The position numbers and the translations under genes are program-made. From Gnetum montanum (Eukaryota; Streptophyta; Gnetopsida; Gnetales; Gnetaceae): a stretch of 64,000 nt of DNA. The stretch covers positions 158,842 to 222,841 of the forward strand of contig MNCI01011956.1 of assembly GCA_015680685.1 (NCBI GenBank), written 5' to 3'. The notes beneath the pieces were generated by a model. The model was not told the DNA's origin, searched no databases, and saw only the letters and a program-made list of their open reading frames with translations. This document shows positions 37,701-46,429 of the stretch, piece after piece; position 1 is the stretch's first letter, and every line of letters starts with the position of its first letter.

Positions 37701-38290
37701 TTCACCATGTTTTGTCACTCAAAACCATCTCTAATGTCCTCAAAATGAAGCTAGAGGATGCACAACTTCTAGACCTGGATTTTGGCTACCTGTGTGATCA
37801 TGTTTAATCCTATTTTTCTTGGATTTTAACTCTTCACATTGAACCCCCTCTCTTCCATGATGGACAACATGGAAACTAGGGGGAAAGGTTGCAAAACTTC
37901 ATTTTCCACCTTTATAAACCTCTAGAGTGCTTAATTTTGACAAATCTAGCCTTGTGTTGCCTTGGGAAGGTCCTAGAACCTCAATTTTGGATCTATGGAT
38001 GCTCCAAAACCTAATTTCCCTAGTTTCCATGCTGAGGATCCCTTCTTCCATGTTGGCTAGCATGCAAACAAGGGGGACCCAATTTGGAAGCCTCAAAACT
38101 TAATTTTCCACCTTTACGAACCTCTAGAGTGCTCAATTTTGACAAATCTAACCTTTTGTTCCCTTGGGAAGGTCCTAGAACATCAATTTTGGATCTATGA
38201 ATGCTCCGAAACCTACTTTACCTAGTTTCCATGCTAAGGGTTCCTTCTTCCATGTTGGCTAGCATGGAAACAAGGGGGACCAAATTTGAA
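34800..38290 (+). repeat. ~190-bp tandem array with inverted CATGCTAG motif
   Basis: A diverged unit recurs at about 34825, 35190, 35385, 35756, 35945, 36135, 36345, 36505, 36710, 36890, 37085, 37270, 37460, 37650, 37840, 38028 and 38232; most steps are 180-205 bp. Each unit has TTCCATGCTAGGG, 15-25 bases of C/T-rich sequence, then TAGCATGGAA with a GGGG tail. The two arms are complementary and could form a stem. The last two units are the most alike (both TTCTTCCATGTTGGCTAGCA). Short ORFs here on both strands are repeat shadows. Confidence 0.8.
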
Positions 38291-38920
38291 AGCCTCAAAA
38301 CTCCTGATTTCTAGGTCTAAACAACCCATAAATAGCCCTAACTAATGCATGAACTCACCTAATAGCCTTATAGCATTAAAACATTGCCTATTAAGGCCTA
38401 AAAATGGAAAAATCTAACCCTTTTTTACCTATATTAACCAAATTTCACTATATGTAGCCTATTTTGCTTGATTTTTGCCTTATTACATGATGATTTGACT
38501 TGTTTTCAGCCTAGTTTTGCATTTTCAACCTTCTTAACCTTCTTAGCCTTTATATAGCCTTATATTTTCTTTATTTGCCTTATTTTAGCATTATTTGCTT
38601 TGTTTAGCCTTTGATTGATATCAAATAGTGAGGTTTGGCCTTCTCTAACCACCATTTAACACCATGTGACCAATGCTCACTAAGGCCTAAAATTGGCAAA
38701 ATCATGATCTTAGTGGCCTTATTTCTTATACTTTACTTTATTTAACCTTGGTTTGACCTTTATTTGGCCCTTATTGCACTTTTTTTTCTTATTGGCACCC
38801 TATTTATAACCTTGAATGGCCTTGTTTACATTAGAACAACATGTGTTTACATAATTTTATAGTATTTTAGAATTTTTTAGTTATTTCTATTCAAGTTCCA
38901 CTTAATATGATTTTGGTTGA
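38291..38920 (+). other. Pyrimidine-rich spacer before the RT exon
   Basis: No coding. It is rich in TTAGCCTTAT/TTGCCTTATT words. Its pyrimidine bias just before the AG at 38927 is compatible with the 3' end of an intron. Confidence 0.4.
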
Positions 38921-38927
38921 TATGTAG
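38921..38927 (+). promoter_or_regulatory. Putative splice acceptor before T1 RT
   Basis: TATGTAG followed by GATCAAAG. The RT linker reading (INLPLCLHGPHGDVEHCIDL) opens just after it. The same GPHG block opens the RT exon of T2, also after a possible acceptor (63622-63635 on the minus strand). Confidence 0.45.
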
Positions 38928-40130
38928 GATCAAAGTATGAGTACTTGGGAGAAAATCAATTTACCTTTGTGTCTACATGGACCTCACGGTGATGTTGAAC
39001 ATTGTATTGACCTTGATTGCCTAGATCTTAAGCCTAAGAGTCTTGTAGACCACATAACCTCAATAGATAAACCTCTAGAATGACCTAGAAACCTAGTTAA
39101 AACCCTTGACTTAGAGGTAGGTGACATAACTGAAGACTCTCTAGCTGAGGTTCCTATCACAACACATAGTGGTAAGGAGAAAACCCTTAAACTAAGTTTC
39201 TCACCGAAACCTCAATACACTCAAGACATCACCAAGGTCCTACAAAGCAACATTAAGGCATTTTCTTGGTCATATGAAGATATGCTAAGCCTAGATCCAT
39301 GTTTAGTCTACAACAACATCATACTAGGCCCTAATGTTAGATTGGTTAAGCAACAAGTGCACAAAATTAGACTTGATTTAGCCTTGGTAGTTCATGATGA
39401 AATCTCAAAGCTCTACCAAGATGGTTTCATTAGGGTTTTCGACTACGTAGAATGGATGTTCAACATAGTGGTAGTCCCTAAGAAAAATGGGAGTATTTGT
39501 ATTTGCATCAATTTTTGAGACCTAAATAAAGCGACTATCAAGGATGACTTCCCTATGCCTAGTATTGATTAACTTATTGATACTATGGCTAGACATGCCT
39601 TGCTATCCTTTATGGATGGGTTCTTGGGGTATAACCAAATTGGGACCTAGAGCACTAACTTAGCATAACGTTCATGACCTGTTGGGGTGCCTTTTGCTAT
39701 ATCATGATGCCCTTTGGCCTTAAGAATGTATGAGCAACATACTAGAGTGTCATGACTTATATCTTTAATGATCACATGCTAGGTTTGCTTAATGATTATG
39801 TAAATGATATACTTGTTTAGTCTAAAATGACTAATAACCATGCTAATGACCTAGATCTTGTGCTCAAATGGTGCCTCAAGTATGAGCTTAGGTTCAATCC
39901 TAAGAAATGTATGTTCAGTGTCAAGATCAGTAAGATGCTTTGATTTCTAGTGTCTAAAGTAAGGATACGTGTTGATCTTGATAAGGTTAAGGCCATATCC
40001 AAATTAGAAATGCCTACCAATCTTAAGAAGCTTTAGGGATTACAAGGTAGATTATAGTTTATTCGTAGGTTTATTGCTAGGCTTATATATAAGTTACAAC
40101 TTATCAAACACTTTCTTTAGAAAGGAGTTC
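38928..40130 (+). pseudogene. pol: T1 reverse transcriptase, decayed
   Basis: The linker contains LCLHGPHGDVEH and then AFSWSYEDMLSLDPCLV, the classic start of Tat/Athila RT. The fingers and palm follow: EISKLYQDGFIRVFDYVEWM, FNIVVVPKKNGSICICINF, DLNKATIKDDFPMPSID, then LLSFMDGFLGYNQI. The active-site box reads NDYVNDILV, so YVDD has become YVND. The thumb (LKWCLKYELRFNPKKCMFSV, TNLKKLxGLQGRLxFIRRFI) runs to about 40130. There are stops in most blocks. Confidence 0.85.
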
Positions 40131-41220
40131 ACTATGAGTGGATGGCTCAATGCCAAGAGGCATTTGAAAACCTTAAGAAATAATTGACACAACTATCAAT
40201 AGTCTATCCTCCATAAGAGTGTAAACCATTCTACATCTACCTTGTTATCTCTGACACATCCATTGCCTCTCTACTCTATTAGAAACAAGATGATGGAGCA
40301 GAGACACCTATATACTACCTTATCCATGCATTAGTTTCCCATGAGACCTGATACATTGAAGTGGAGAAGTATTGTCTAGCACTAGTCTTCTCATTGAAGA
40401 AGTGAAGACACTACCCCTTCAAAAGCCAAGTCAATGTCATTTGCAAGGACAACATACTTAGAGCCATAATGACTAAGATCCATGAAAGTAGCCATATAGC
40501 TTGATCGAAAGCCATAACCATAGAGTTTGACCTTTATTACATCTCTTCATCCTCAATGAAAGGTTAAGCTATAGCCGTACAACTCATAGTATCACTTGTC
40601 AATGACCAAGTAACCATATATCTCGAATTCCCTGATGAGCATATTAACATAGTTAGCTAAGTGCTTGAGGGTTATGAGGTATTCATGCACTTTGATAGAG
40701 CTTTAACTACCCATGGGATGAATGCCACTACCATTACAACATTCCCATCTAGTGAGATCTGATCCTTTGCCTAATGTTTTGAGTTTCCATGTACCAACAA
40801 CATAGAGGAGTATGAAGGTTTGATCAAAGGGATGATGGTAGCTTGTTACCTAGGAATTAGATTGCTTAATGATTAAAGGCAATTCACAACTTGTGGTTAA
40901 CTAAGTAACCAAAGTCTATTCATGTAAAGCCAAACACTTACAACCTTACTGTGACTTAGGGAAGCAATTGTTACAACAATTCATAGATGGTGATATCCAA
41001 CACATACCTCAAAACAAGAATGCCATAGTCGATGTAATTGCAATGTTAGATCTTAGTGTGACACTGGATGTGTTCAATAAGTTATCCACATTAATCATGG
41101 ACTATGCTACTTCCATAACATAGAACACTGAGGATGCCTTTATGACTGTCATTCATACTGTTCCTAATAGGGAATGCTATGATGATATCAAATTTTACCT
41201 GATCATCATAGGGCCTAACT
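40131..41220 (+). pseudogene. pol: T1 RNase H plus second (archaeal-type) RNase H
   Basis: The first RNase H (about 40140-40490) reads FYIYLVISDTSIASLLY, PIYYLIHALVSHET, YIEVEKYCLALVFSLKK and RHYPFKSQVNVICKD. A second RNase H follows (about 40660-40890): MHFDRALTTHGMNATTITTF, then FEFPCTNNIEEYEGLIKGMM, matching the aRNH pattern (FDGS...G.G......F.CTNN.AEYEAL..GL). Two RNase H domains in a row are a hallmark of the Tat clade. The catalytic D of the second is present in HFDRA. The linker to the integrase is broken by stops. Confidence 0.8.
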
Positions 41221-42310
41221 ACTCCTTAGAAGGATGTTGTGCTCAAGTGATCGAAGTAGTATGTCATCATAGGTGATAACACATTATGTCGATGATCTTA
41301 TGATGACATACTTCTAAAGTTCTTAGGTAAAACCAAAGCCAAAATAGCCCTAGAGGAGGTTCATGAGGGTGTTTGTGAAGGATATATAGGATGAAGAGTT
41401 ATGGTCACTAAGATTAGATTGTTAGGTTACTATTGGCCCCATATGAAAAATGATTACCTGTAGAAGGCTAAGTGATGTGACACATGCTAACGATATAGCA
41501 ACCTTATACATGTACCACTAACAAAGTTGCATACCACTCAAATAACATGGCCATTTCAACAATGGGGGTTGGATATCATTAGACTCATAACACCTAAGTC
41601 TTTTGCAGGGCATAACCTCACCATCACAATAACTAAATACTTTACAAAGTGGGTTAAGACTATTTTCTTAAGAAAGACTACATCTAAGAAAGTTTGCAAA
41701 TTCATCCTAGATAACATTGTAGTTCTTTTTGACATATCCATTACATAGTTACCAATAATGGACCACAATTTAGTAGTCAAGAAGCAAAATATTTTTGTCA
41801 TGACCTAGGCATTAAGCATTGTTTCTCATCACCTTAGTACCTTCAAGCCAATGGACAAGCAGAGGTAAGAAACAAGGCCATTGCCAACTTGCTCAAGAAG
41901 ATTCTTAACAATAGTAAGCACAAATGGCCTGAGTAATTTTTCCATGCAGTATAGACATACAAAACAACCTATCACATGGCAACTAGTATGACCCCTTATA
42001 GCTTGATTTATGGTTTTAAAGCTATTTTACCTCTTGAATTATGTATGTAAGCACTTTCTCACATCGAACAGTATCAAGAGAGGTAGAAGCAACAACATCA
42101 CCATAACTTGACCATGCATAAGATTAAGGAGGGTGGCCATGGTTCTCAAAGCTGTTTATGAGAATGGGGATAAATTCTTAGCCAACTAGGAAGGACCCTT
42201 TCTTATCACCAGAGCCTACAAGAATGGTGCATTCAAGATAGCTAACATGGATGGGAATGAATTGGCCAATCTAGTCAATCATTCCTATTTAAAGCCATAC
42301 TACATGTAGT
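41221..42310 (+). pseudogene. pol: T1 integrase, decayed
   Basis: The zinc-binding region is broken (EEVHEGVCEGYIG and a WPH-like block near 41430). The core at 41527-41748 reads WPFQQWGLDIIRLITPKSFA, then TITKYFTKWVKTIFLRKTTS, with the first catalytic D in GLDII. The segment near 41860 (QANGQAEVRNKAIANLLKKI) keeps the catalytic E. A C-terminal FLITRAYKNGAFKIANMDGN (42204-42260) and NHSYLKPYYM end it. The same phrases occur in the T2 integrase at 60105-61330, so both belong to one lineage. Confidence 0.8.
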
Positions 42311-42359
42311 TGAAAATCATCAATAATTGAGCCTACTTTCAATTATCTACTATGACCTT

Positions 42360-42435
42360 AATCTAGCAACATGGCCTGCTAGGGACTTAAACTGATACCA
42401 TGAACCACCATGGCCTTAAACTAACAACTTTAGTA
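42360..42435 (+). repeat. CATGGCC...TTAAACT motif, 3' UTR copy
   Basis: AACATGGCCTGCTAGGGACT and ACCACCATGGCCTTAAACTA repeat the unit found at 28585-28745, here between integrase and polypurine tract. Confidence 0.7.
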
Positions 42436-42550
42436 ACATGGATAGCTTAGTTTTTTCATCTCATGTGGCTTGTATGCATTGTAGAATTATAATATGTAGT
42501 GGTGTTTTGTATTCTTTGTTGGTGCCTCTTGGGTCAATCCTCCAAGCATC

Positions 42551-42562
42551 AACAAAGAGGGT
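42551..42562 (+). promoter_or_regulatory. Polypurine tract of T1
   Basis: AACAAAGAGGGT lies four bases before the 3' LTR (42567), where plus-strand priming would occur. It confirms the plus orientation of T1. Confidence 0.7.
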
Positions 42563-42566
42563 CCAT

Positions 42567-43984
42567 TGAAACACCATAAAATTTTGTATGTTATAGCTAA
42601 TTTTCATCATGTAGCTTTCACCCCATGAAACCCAAAGAAAAAACTTCATTGTAAATGTGAATATTATAACCTATGAGGGGAAATCTCACATATCACATAC
42701 TTTTAGGATTGAAAATTACTCATAAGTGGTTAAGGCCTCATTTTCCAAGTGAAAAAAGCCACCTAGTGTCTATATTTGGGCTTGGGAGGGTCAAAATTAC
42801 CTTTTGGAATGTCAAAAATGATAATTTGATGGATTTTATGGGGGGTATACATTTTTCTACGCTGGAAACACTTACAAGGGGGTAAATCTTACCTACCCTA
42901 GTGTGGAGGACTAGAAGGTTTTCCCTTAGTTTGGAAACTACATGCCTCCAATGTGGAAGCTAAAAAAGCCAGATTTCAACACTCCATGCACTCTAATGTT
43001 GACCAACCACTCCAACAAGGATGGTAGAGGGCTCAACATGGAAGACCTATCTCCAACATGGAAGGTATGCCATCGTTAATATTTATAGTAAATAGAATGA
43101 ACATGGGGAGAAGGCACTTACTATATATGATAACCTCCAAAATCTGGGCATCCATCTCACCTGTATGAGGTAGAAATTTGCATCTATTATACAACCAAAA
43201 CTCAACCAAACTACAACCATTTTGGAGCACCATTCATGGCCCAAAACCTATAAAAACTAGCCTCTAATACCATTTATAGGTTCAACAATTTTGGCAATCC
43301 AATACTATTGGAATTGGTTTAGAAGAAAAACATTTTGGCACATACACACTTTTTTGTTCCACACTTGGGCATTTTCAAGAACTCAAGAGCTCTTGCAATC
43401 TTCCATGTTTGCATTCTCATAAACCCTAGCATGGAAGCATTGTTTCCTTGAGACTTGTGAATTTTTTGTGTCAATGCTACATTTTTGGGACTTCCAACCC
43501 CTAGCATGGAGTAATCTAGCACCAAATGTTTTCACATTTCTCAACTCCTAGCATTAGCCTAAATTGTAGATCTATAGTTTGTAATAGAGGAGATTCAAAT
43601 GCATCAGGAGTGACTTGGTATCCAAATCGTGGAGTAGATCACATAAGCTTCAATAGGCCTTCAACTCTTACCTTAGTGAACCCTCCTTTGCTTTCTCATG
43701 GGTATTTATTGTACACATTAATAGAACTCTCTTTTTATTGTTTTAATAAAGTTTTAAAGTTTTGTTTTTGTGTGCAATCTGCATTTTTTTTTCATTTTAC
43801 AGATCTATAATTTTTTAATTATTATTTACACCATTTGTTTTGCATTTTCCAAGTCCCTAGTTGATATGTTGGACTAGCCAAGGCATCCTAAATCCCATTT
43901 TTTGAAGGCCCTAGGGATTCAAGGTTGAGGATGCTACACTAGATCTATCGATTTCTCCTGCGATCAATTTTTTCTATCACAACA
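42567..43984 (+). repeat. 3' LTR of T1
   Basis: It starts TGAAACACCATAAAATTTTG and ends CTATCACAACA, followed by ACTTT, which pairs with ACTCT before the 5' LTR. It is about 94 bp shorter than its partner because of small deletions. Confidence 0.9.
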
Positions 43985-43989
43985 ACTTT

Positions 43990-44400
43990 TCAAATCAATT
44001 TTGCTTAAAATTTCACCATTGTTAAGAACATAGAGGATATCATCCATCCTTAGAATAGAAAACCTATACCTCATTGTTATCCTATTCACTACCCTAGAAT
44101 CAATGTACATCCTCCATACATCTCTATCCTTCCTTGGCACTAGCATTGCTAGAACTGCAAAGGATGAAATGGATTTCCTCATGAACCCAATTACAAGTAA
44201 TCCATCTACTTGCCTTTGCAATTTAGCCCTATGATTTGGTGCCATTTGGTAAGCTCTCTCATTTGGAATTGTGGCACTAGGAATGAAGTCAATTTGATGT
44301 TGTACATTCCTCATTGGTGGTAGTCCATCCAATTCCTTCTTAAAAACCTTGGAAAATTTCTCCTTCAAGACTAGCACACTTGTAGGAATTTCAACCTATA
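43990..44400 (-). pseudogene. pol: C2 reverse transcriptase, N-terminal half
   Basis: The minus-strand frame 44377-43964 is open for 137 codons, the best preserved piece of C2: FSKVFKKELDGLPPMRNVQH, IPNERAYQMAPNHRAKLQRQ, LVPRKDRDVWRMYIDSRVVN, then MDDILYVLNNGEILSKIDLK. These are RT fingers and the start of the palm (IDLrSGYHQI in the family). After KIDLKS the reading enters the T1 LTR and continues at 22310 with CYQIII. Confidence 0.85.
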
Positions 44401-44990
44401 TATCATCATGGTTATTAGCATCAATTTTCATAACAATAGAACCAAAACTAGTTTAATCATGTTCCTTGATATATTCCCTCTCTCCTAGAAGGATTAAGAA
44501 AGCATTAAGTGAACTCTGCTACCTCCCTTGTTCAAATGTCATAGGAATCAAATAATGGATTCCATTAGGTTTAACCACACTCAACACACATTTCTAGCTC
44601 TCTAAAACTAATCACCATTGTCAAAATTCCAAGGTCTACCAAGAATTACATTAGCACAATCTATTGGAAGCACATCATACCTCACAACATCATAAAAACT
44701 TCCAATTTTAAATTTCAAAGTATAATATTCTCTCATCTCTTAAGAAAAACCCTTAAACAACCAAGGCACCTTATATGGTGTAGGATGAGGATTAGTAACC
44801 AAACTTAATCTAGCAAATATCCAAGAAAAAAAACATTTTCTTGGGCTCTCCCATCAATTAAAACATGAGTCCATTCCTTAGTAAGCAAACAACTAGCATT
44901 AATCTAAAATAACAATTTTCTATCAGGATGATCACCTCTATTGAAATTCCTAATGAATGCATAAGAATTTAATTTAGAAATGTCCTGAAT
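44401..44990 (-). pseudogene. pro: C2 protease region, decayed
   Basis: VVRYDVLPIDCANVILGRPW (about 44720-44620) matches the chromovirus pattern DVvPmDachlLLGRPWqyDr at the C-terminal end of the protease. Upstream a broken ESPRKCFFSWIFA-type stretch and stops hide the active-site DTG/DSG. Confidence 0.65.
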
Positions 44991-46189
44991 TTTTGATGCA
45001 TTAGGATTTTCTCTAAAGATCTTGAGTTGATGTCTCCTTCATTTTCATGATTTATACATCTTTGCTCTTCGATTTCTTGTGAAGTGGACATTGTCATTTC
45101 TTCTATCCCCATTCTTCACATTTGAAGCACTGTAGTTTTGATGAGGTACTATCTTAACCCTTTCATCCCTTGCCTTGGTTCTTCTTCACTTTGTCCTTAT
45201 CATCACCTCTTTCAATCTTCTTGTCTTAGCTACCCTCCTTATTTTCAAATTAGGACTTGGACCCTTTATCAAGTTTAGATCTCTTCTCCTTCCCCTTGAA
45301 AGTTTGTTTGCTCCTACTTTTGAATCCACCTAATTTCTTCTTAATATTGAGTACCAAATCATAAGTTTCATCAAGTGTTTGTGGATCATAAAATCATAAC
45401 TCTTGCTAGTATGTCATTTTGTGACCTCCTAGGAAGATTGAAGCTTGCTCATACTCCTAGTTTACCTTAGCTTGATGGAATAGATCATAAATTTGATGTA
45501 AGATTCATTAACATCCTTGTCACCTTACCTTAGGAATTTCAACTTCATAATGGTTTCTTGTCTCTGACAAGACTACTTAAATTTTCTCTTCAACCTATAT
45601 TTCATCAAATCCCAATCTTTGATAGGTTAACCATTTTGTCTTACATAGTCTTGGGATTCCTTTTCCCACCAAGTAGAACCCATACCTTCTAATCTAGATT
45701 TAGGAATATGTACCCTTAATTTATTTAGTACCTCTTCCAACTAAACAATGTATTGGTACCATCTACACCATTGAAAGTCTTCAACTCTACATATGAAATT
45801 CTTGAAGTATTTCTGAACACTCTAGTAAGCCTTGCTTCATCTTCATCATCAAGCTTGCTTGAAGAAGTATTGAATGCTATTGGAGCTCTTGGAGTTCTCA
45901 TATAAAGAATAGGATTCTCCCTCATTTAAACCCTTGGCTAATGGTTTCCTATACTTCCATAGTTGTATTTTTCATCCTCTTCATCTACTCCATCTTCACC
46001 TAGCTATGAAACTTCTTCATTTGAATGTACATGCTCTTCACTTCCATGGGTTTTAATATGGTTATGTTTGACATGTCTATCTAACTTTGCACTAATTTCA
46101 TCCAATCAAGCAACCATCATGTGGAAGGTAGACTTCATGTTCTCCATGTCTTGATTCAGAGCTTGTGCCTGTTTCTTCTTAGATGCCAT
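44991..46189 (-). pseudogene. gag: C2 gag, decayed
   Basis: The first ATG after the primer site is at 46189 (MASKKKQAQALNQDMENMKS), in a frame that can be followed with stops through an acidic section (SSKLDDEDEARLTRVFRNTS, VELKTFNGVDGTNTLFSWKR at about 45850-45730). A capsid-like block and a Lys-rich region (GDDKDKVKKNQGKG) precede a zinc knuckle remnant, LQCFKCEEWGxKKxQCPLHK (about 45130), which has the three Cys but has lost the His. The start and domain order are usual for chromoviruses. Confidence 0.75.
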
Positions 46190-46238
46190 CTCAAATTAAC
46201 AAAATCCTCAACCAATTTGCAAGAAACAATAAAACTAG

Positions 46239-46250
46239 GCTCTGATACCA
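46239..46250 (-). promoter_or_regulatory. Primer binding site of C2 (initiator Met-tRNA)
   Basis: The minus strand reads TGGTATCAGAGC exactly, four bases inside the LTR beginning at 46255. It proves the minus orientation. Confidence 0.95.
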
Positions 46251-46254
46251 ATAA

Positions 46255-46400
46255 TGTTGGAGTAGGTTCACTCCATAGTTAAATCACCTTTAATGCACTA
46301 AATTTAGTTATTATGCAAAGACAAAATTTTTTTCTAGAAAATAAAAAAACTAGCTATCTTCAATTAATTTATTATAAGATTACAACAGGGTTCATAAAAC
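46255..46400 (-). repeat. Truncated 5' LTR of C2
   Basis: Begins TGTTGGAGTAGGTTCACTCC and aligns with the first 140 bp of 18765-19841, then the similarity ends near GGGTTCATAAAA. About 930 bp of the LTR is missing, replaced by the gag remnant that follows; a deletion or recombination must have removed both the rest of the LTR and the flank that would hold G1. Confidence 0.75.
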
Positions 46401-46429
46401 AATTGGTTTCACACTTAACCAAGCATCAC

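Larger units (their letters stand above)
28368..38927 (+). other. T1 protease-RT interval, possible giant intron
   Basis: No sense-strand gag-pol coding is seen for 10.56 kb, although protease and RT normally touch. The left edge offers a GT donor (GTTAAG at 28368) and the right edge an AG acceptor (TTGATATGTAG, ending 38927), after which the RT linker begins. Ogre-type Tat elements are known to splice out an intron between protease and RT; that intron is usually far shorter. The interval holds a motif repeat, an antisense gene and a 190-bp array. An alternative is insertion of another element, but no LTR pair or target duplication was seen at its edges. Confidence 0.5.
22316..43984 (+). mobile_element. 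Tat-lineage gypsy element T1 (21.7 kb)
   Basis: LTRs at 22316-23827 and 42567-43984, flanked by ACTCT (22311-22315) and ACTTT (43985-43989), sit inside the RT gene of C2. Internal order: primer-like site, leader, gag, protease, a 10.5-kb interval (antisense multi-exon reading plus 190-bp tandem array), RT, RNase H, second RNase H, integrase, polypurine tract. The dual RNase H and the wording of RT and integrase place it in the Tat/Ogre group. Tat elements are known for great length, antisense ORFs and tandem repeats. The LTRs differ at roughly one base in six over the first 150 bp by eye, so even this innermost insertion is old. Confidence 0.85.
18765..46400 (-). mobile_element. Chromovirus C2, split by Tat element T1
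   Basis: Minus-strand order from the right: LTR fragment (46255-46400), primer site, gag, protease, RT N-terminus to 43990; then, after the 21.7-kb T1 insertion, RT C-terminus from 22310, RNase H, integrase, chromodomain, and 3' LTR (18765-19841). The right LTR is cut off after about 146 bp, so no target duplication can be paired with TTAAT (18760-18764). Without T1 the element would be about 6 kb, normal for this group. Every domain carries stops. Confidence 0.85.

Noticed and set aside
28368-38927. Separate LTR element inserted between protease and RT of T1
   Set aside because: I found no direct LTR pair, primer site or target duplication at the edges, and the interval shares motifs with T1's own 3' region. 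It remains possible for an old or deleted insertion.
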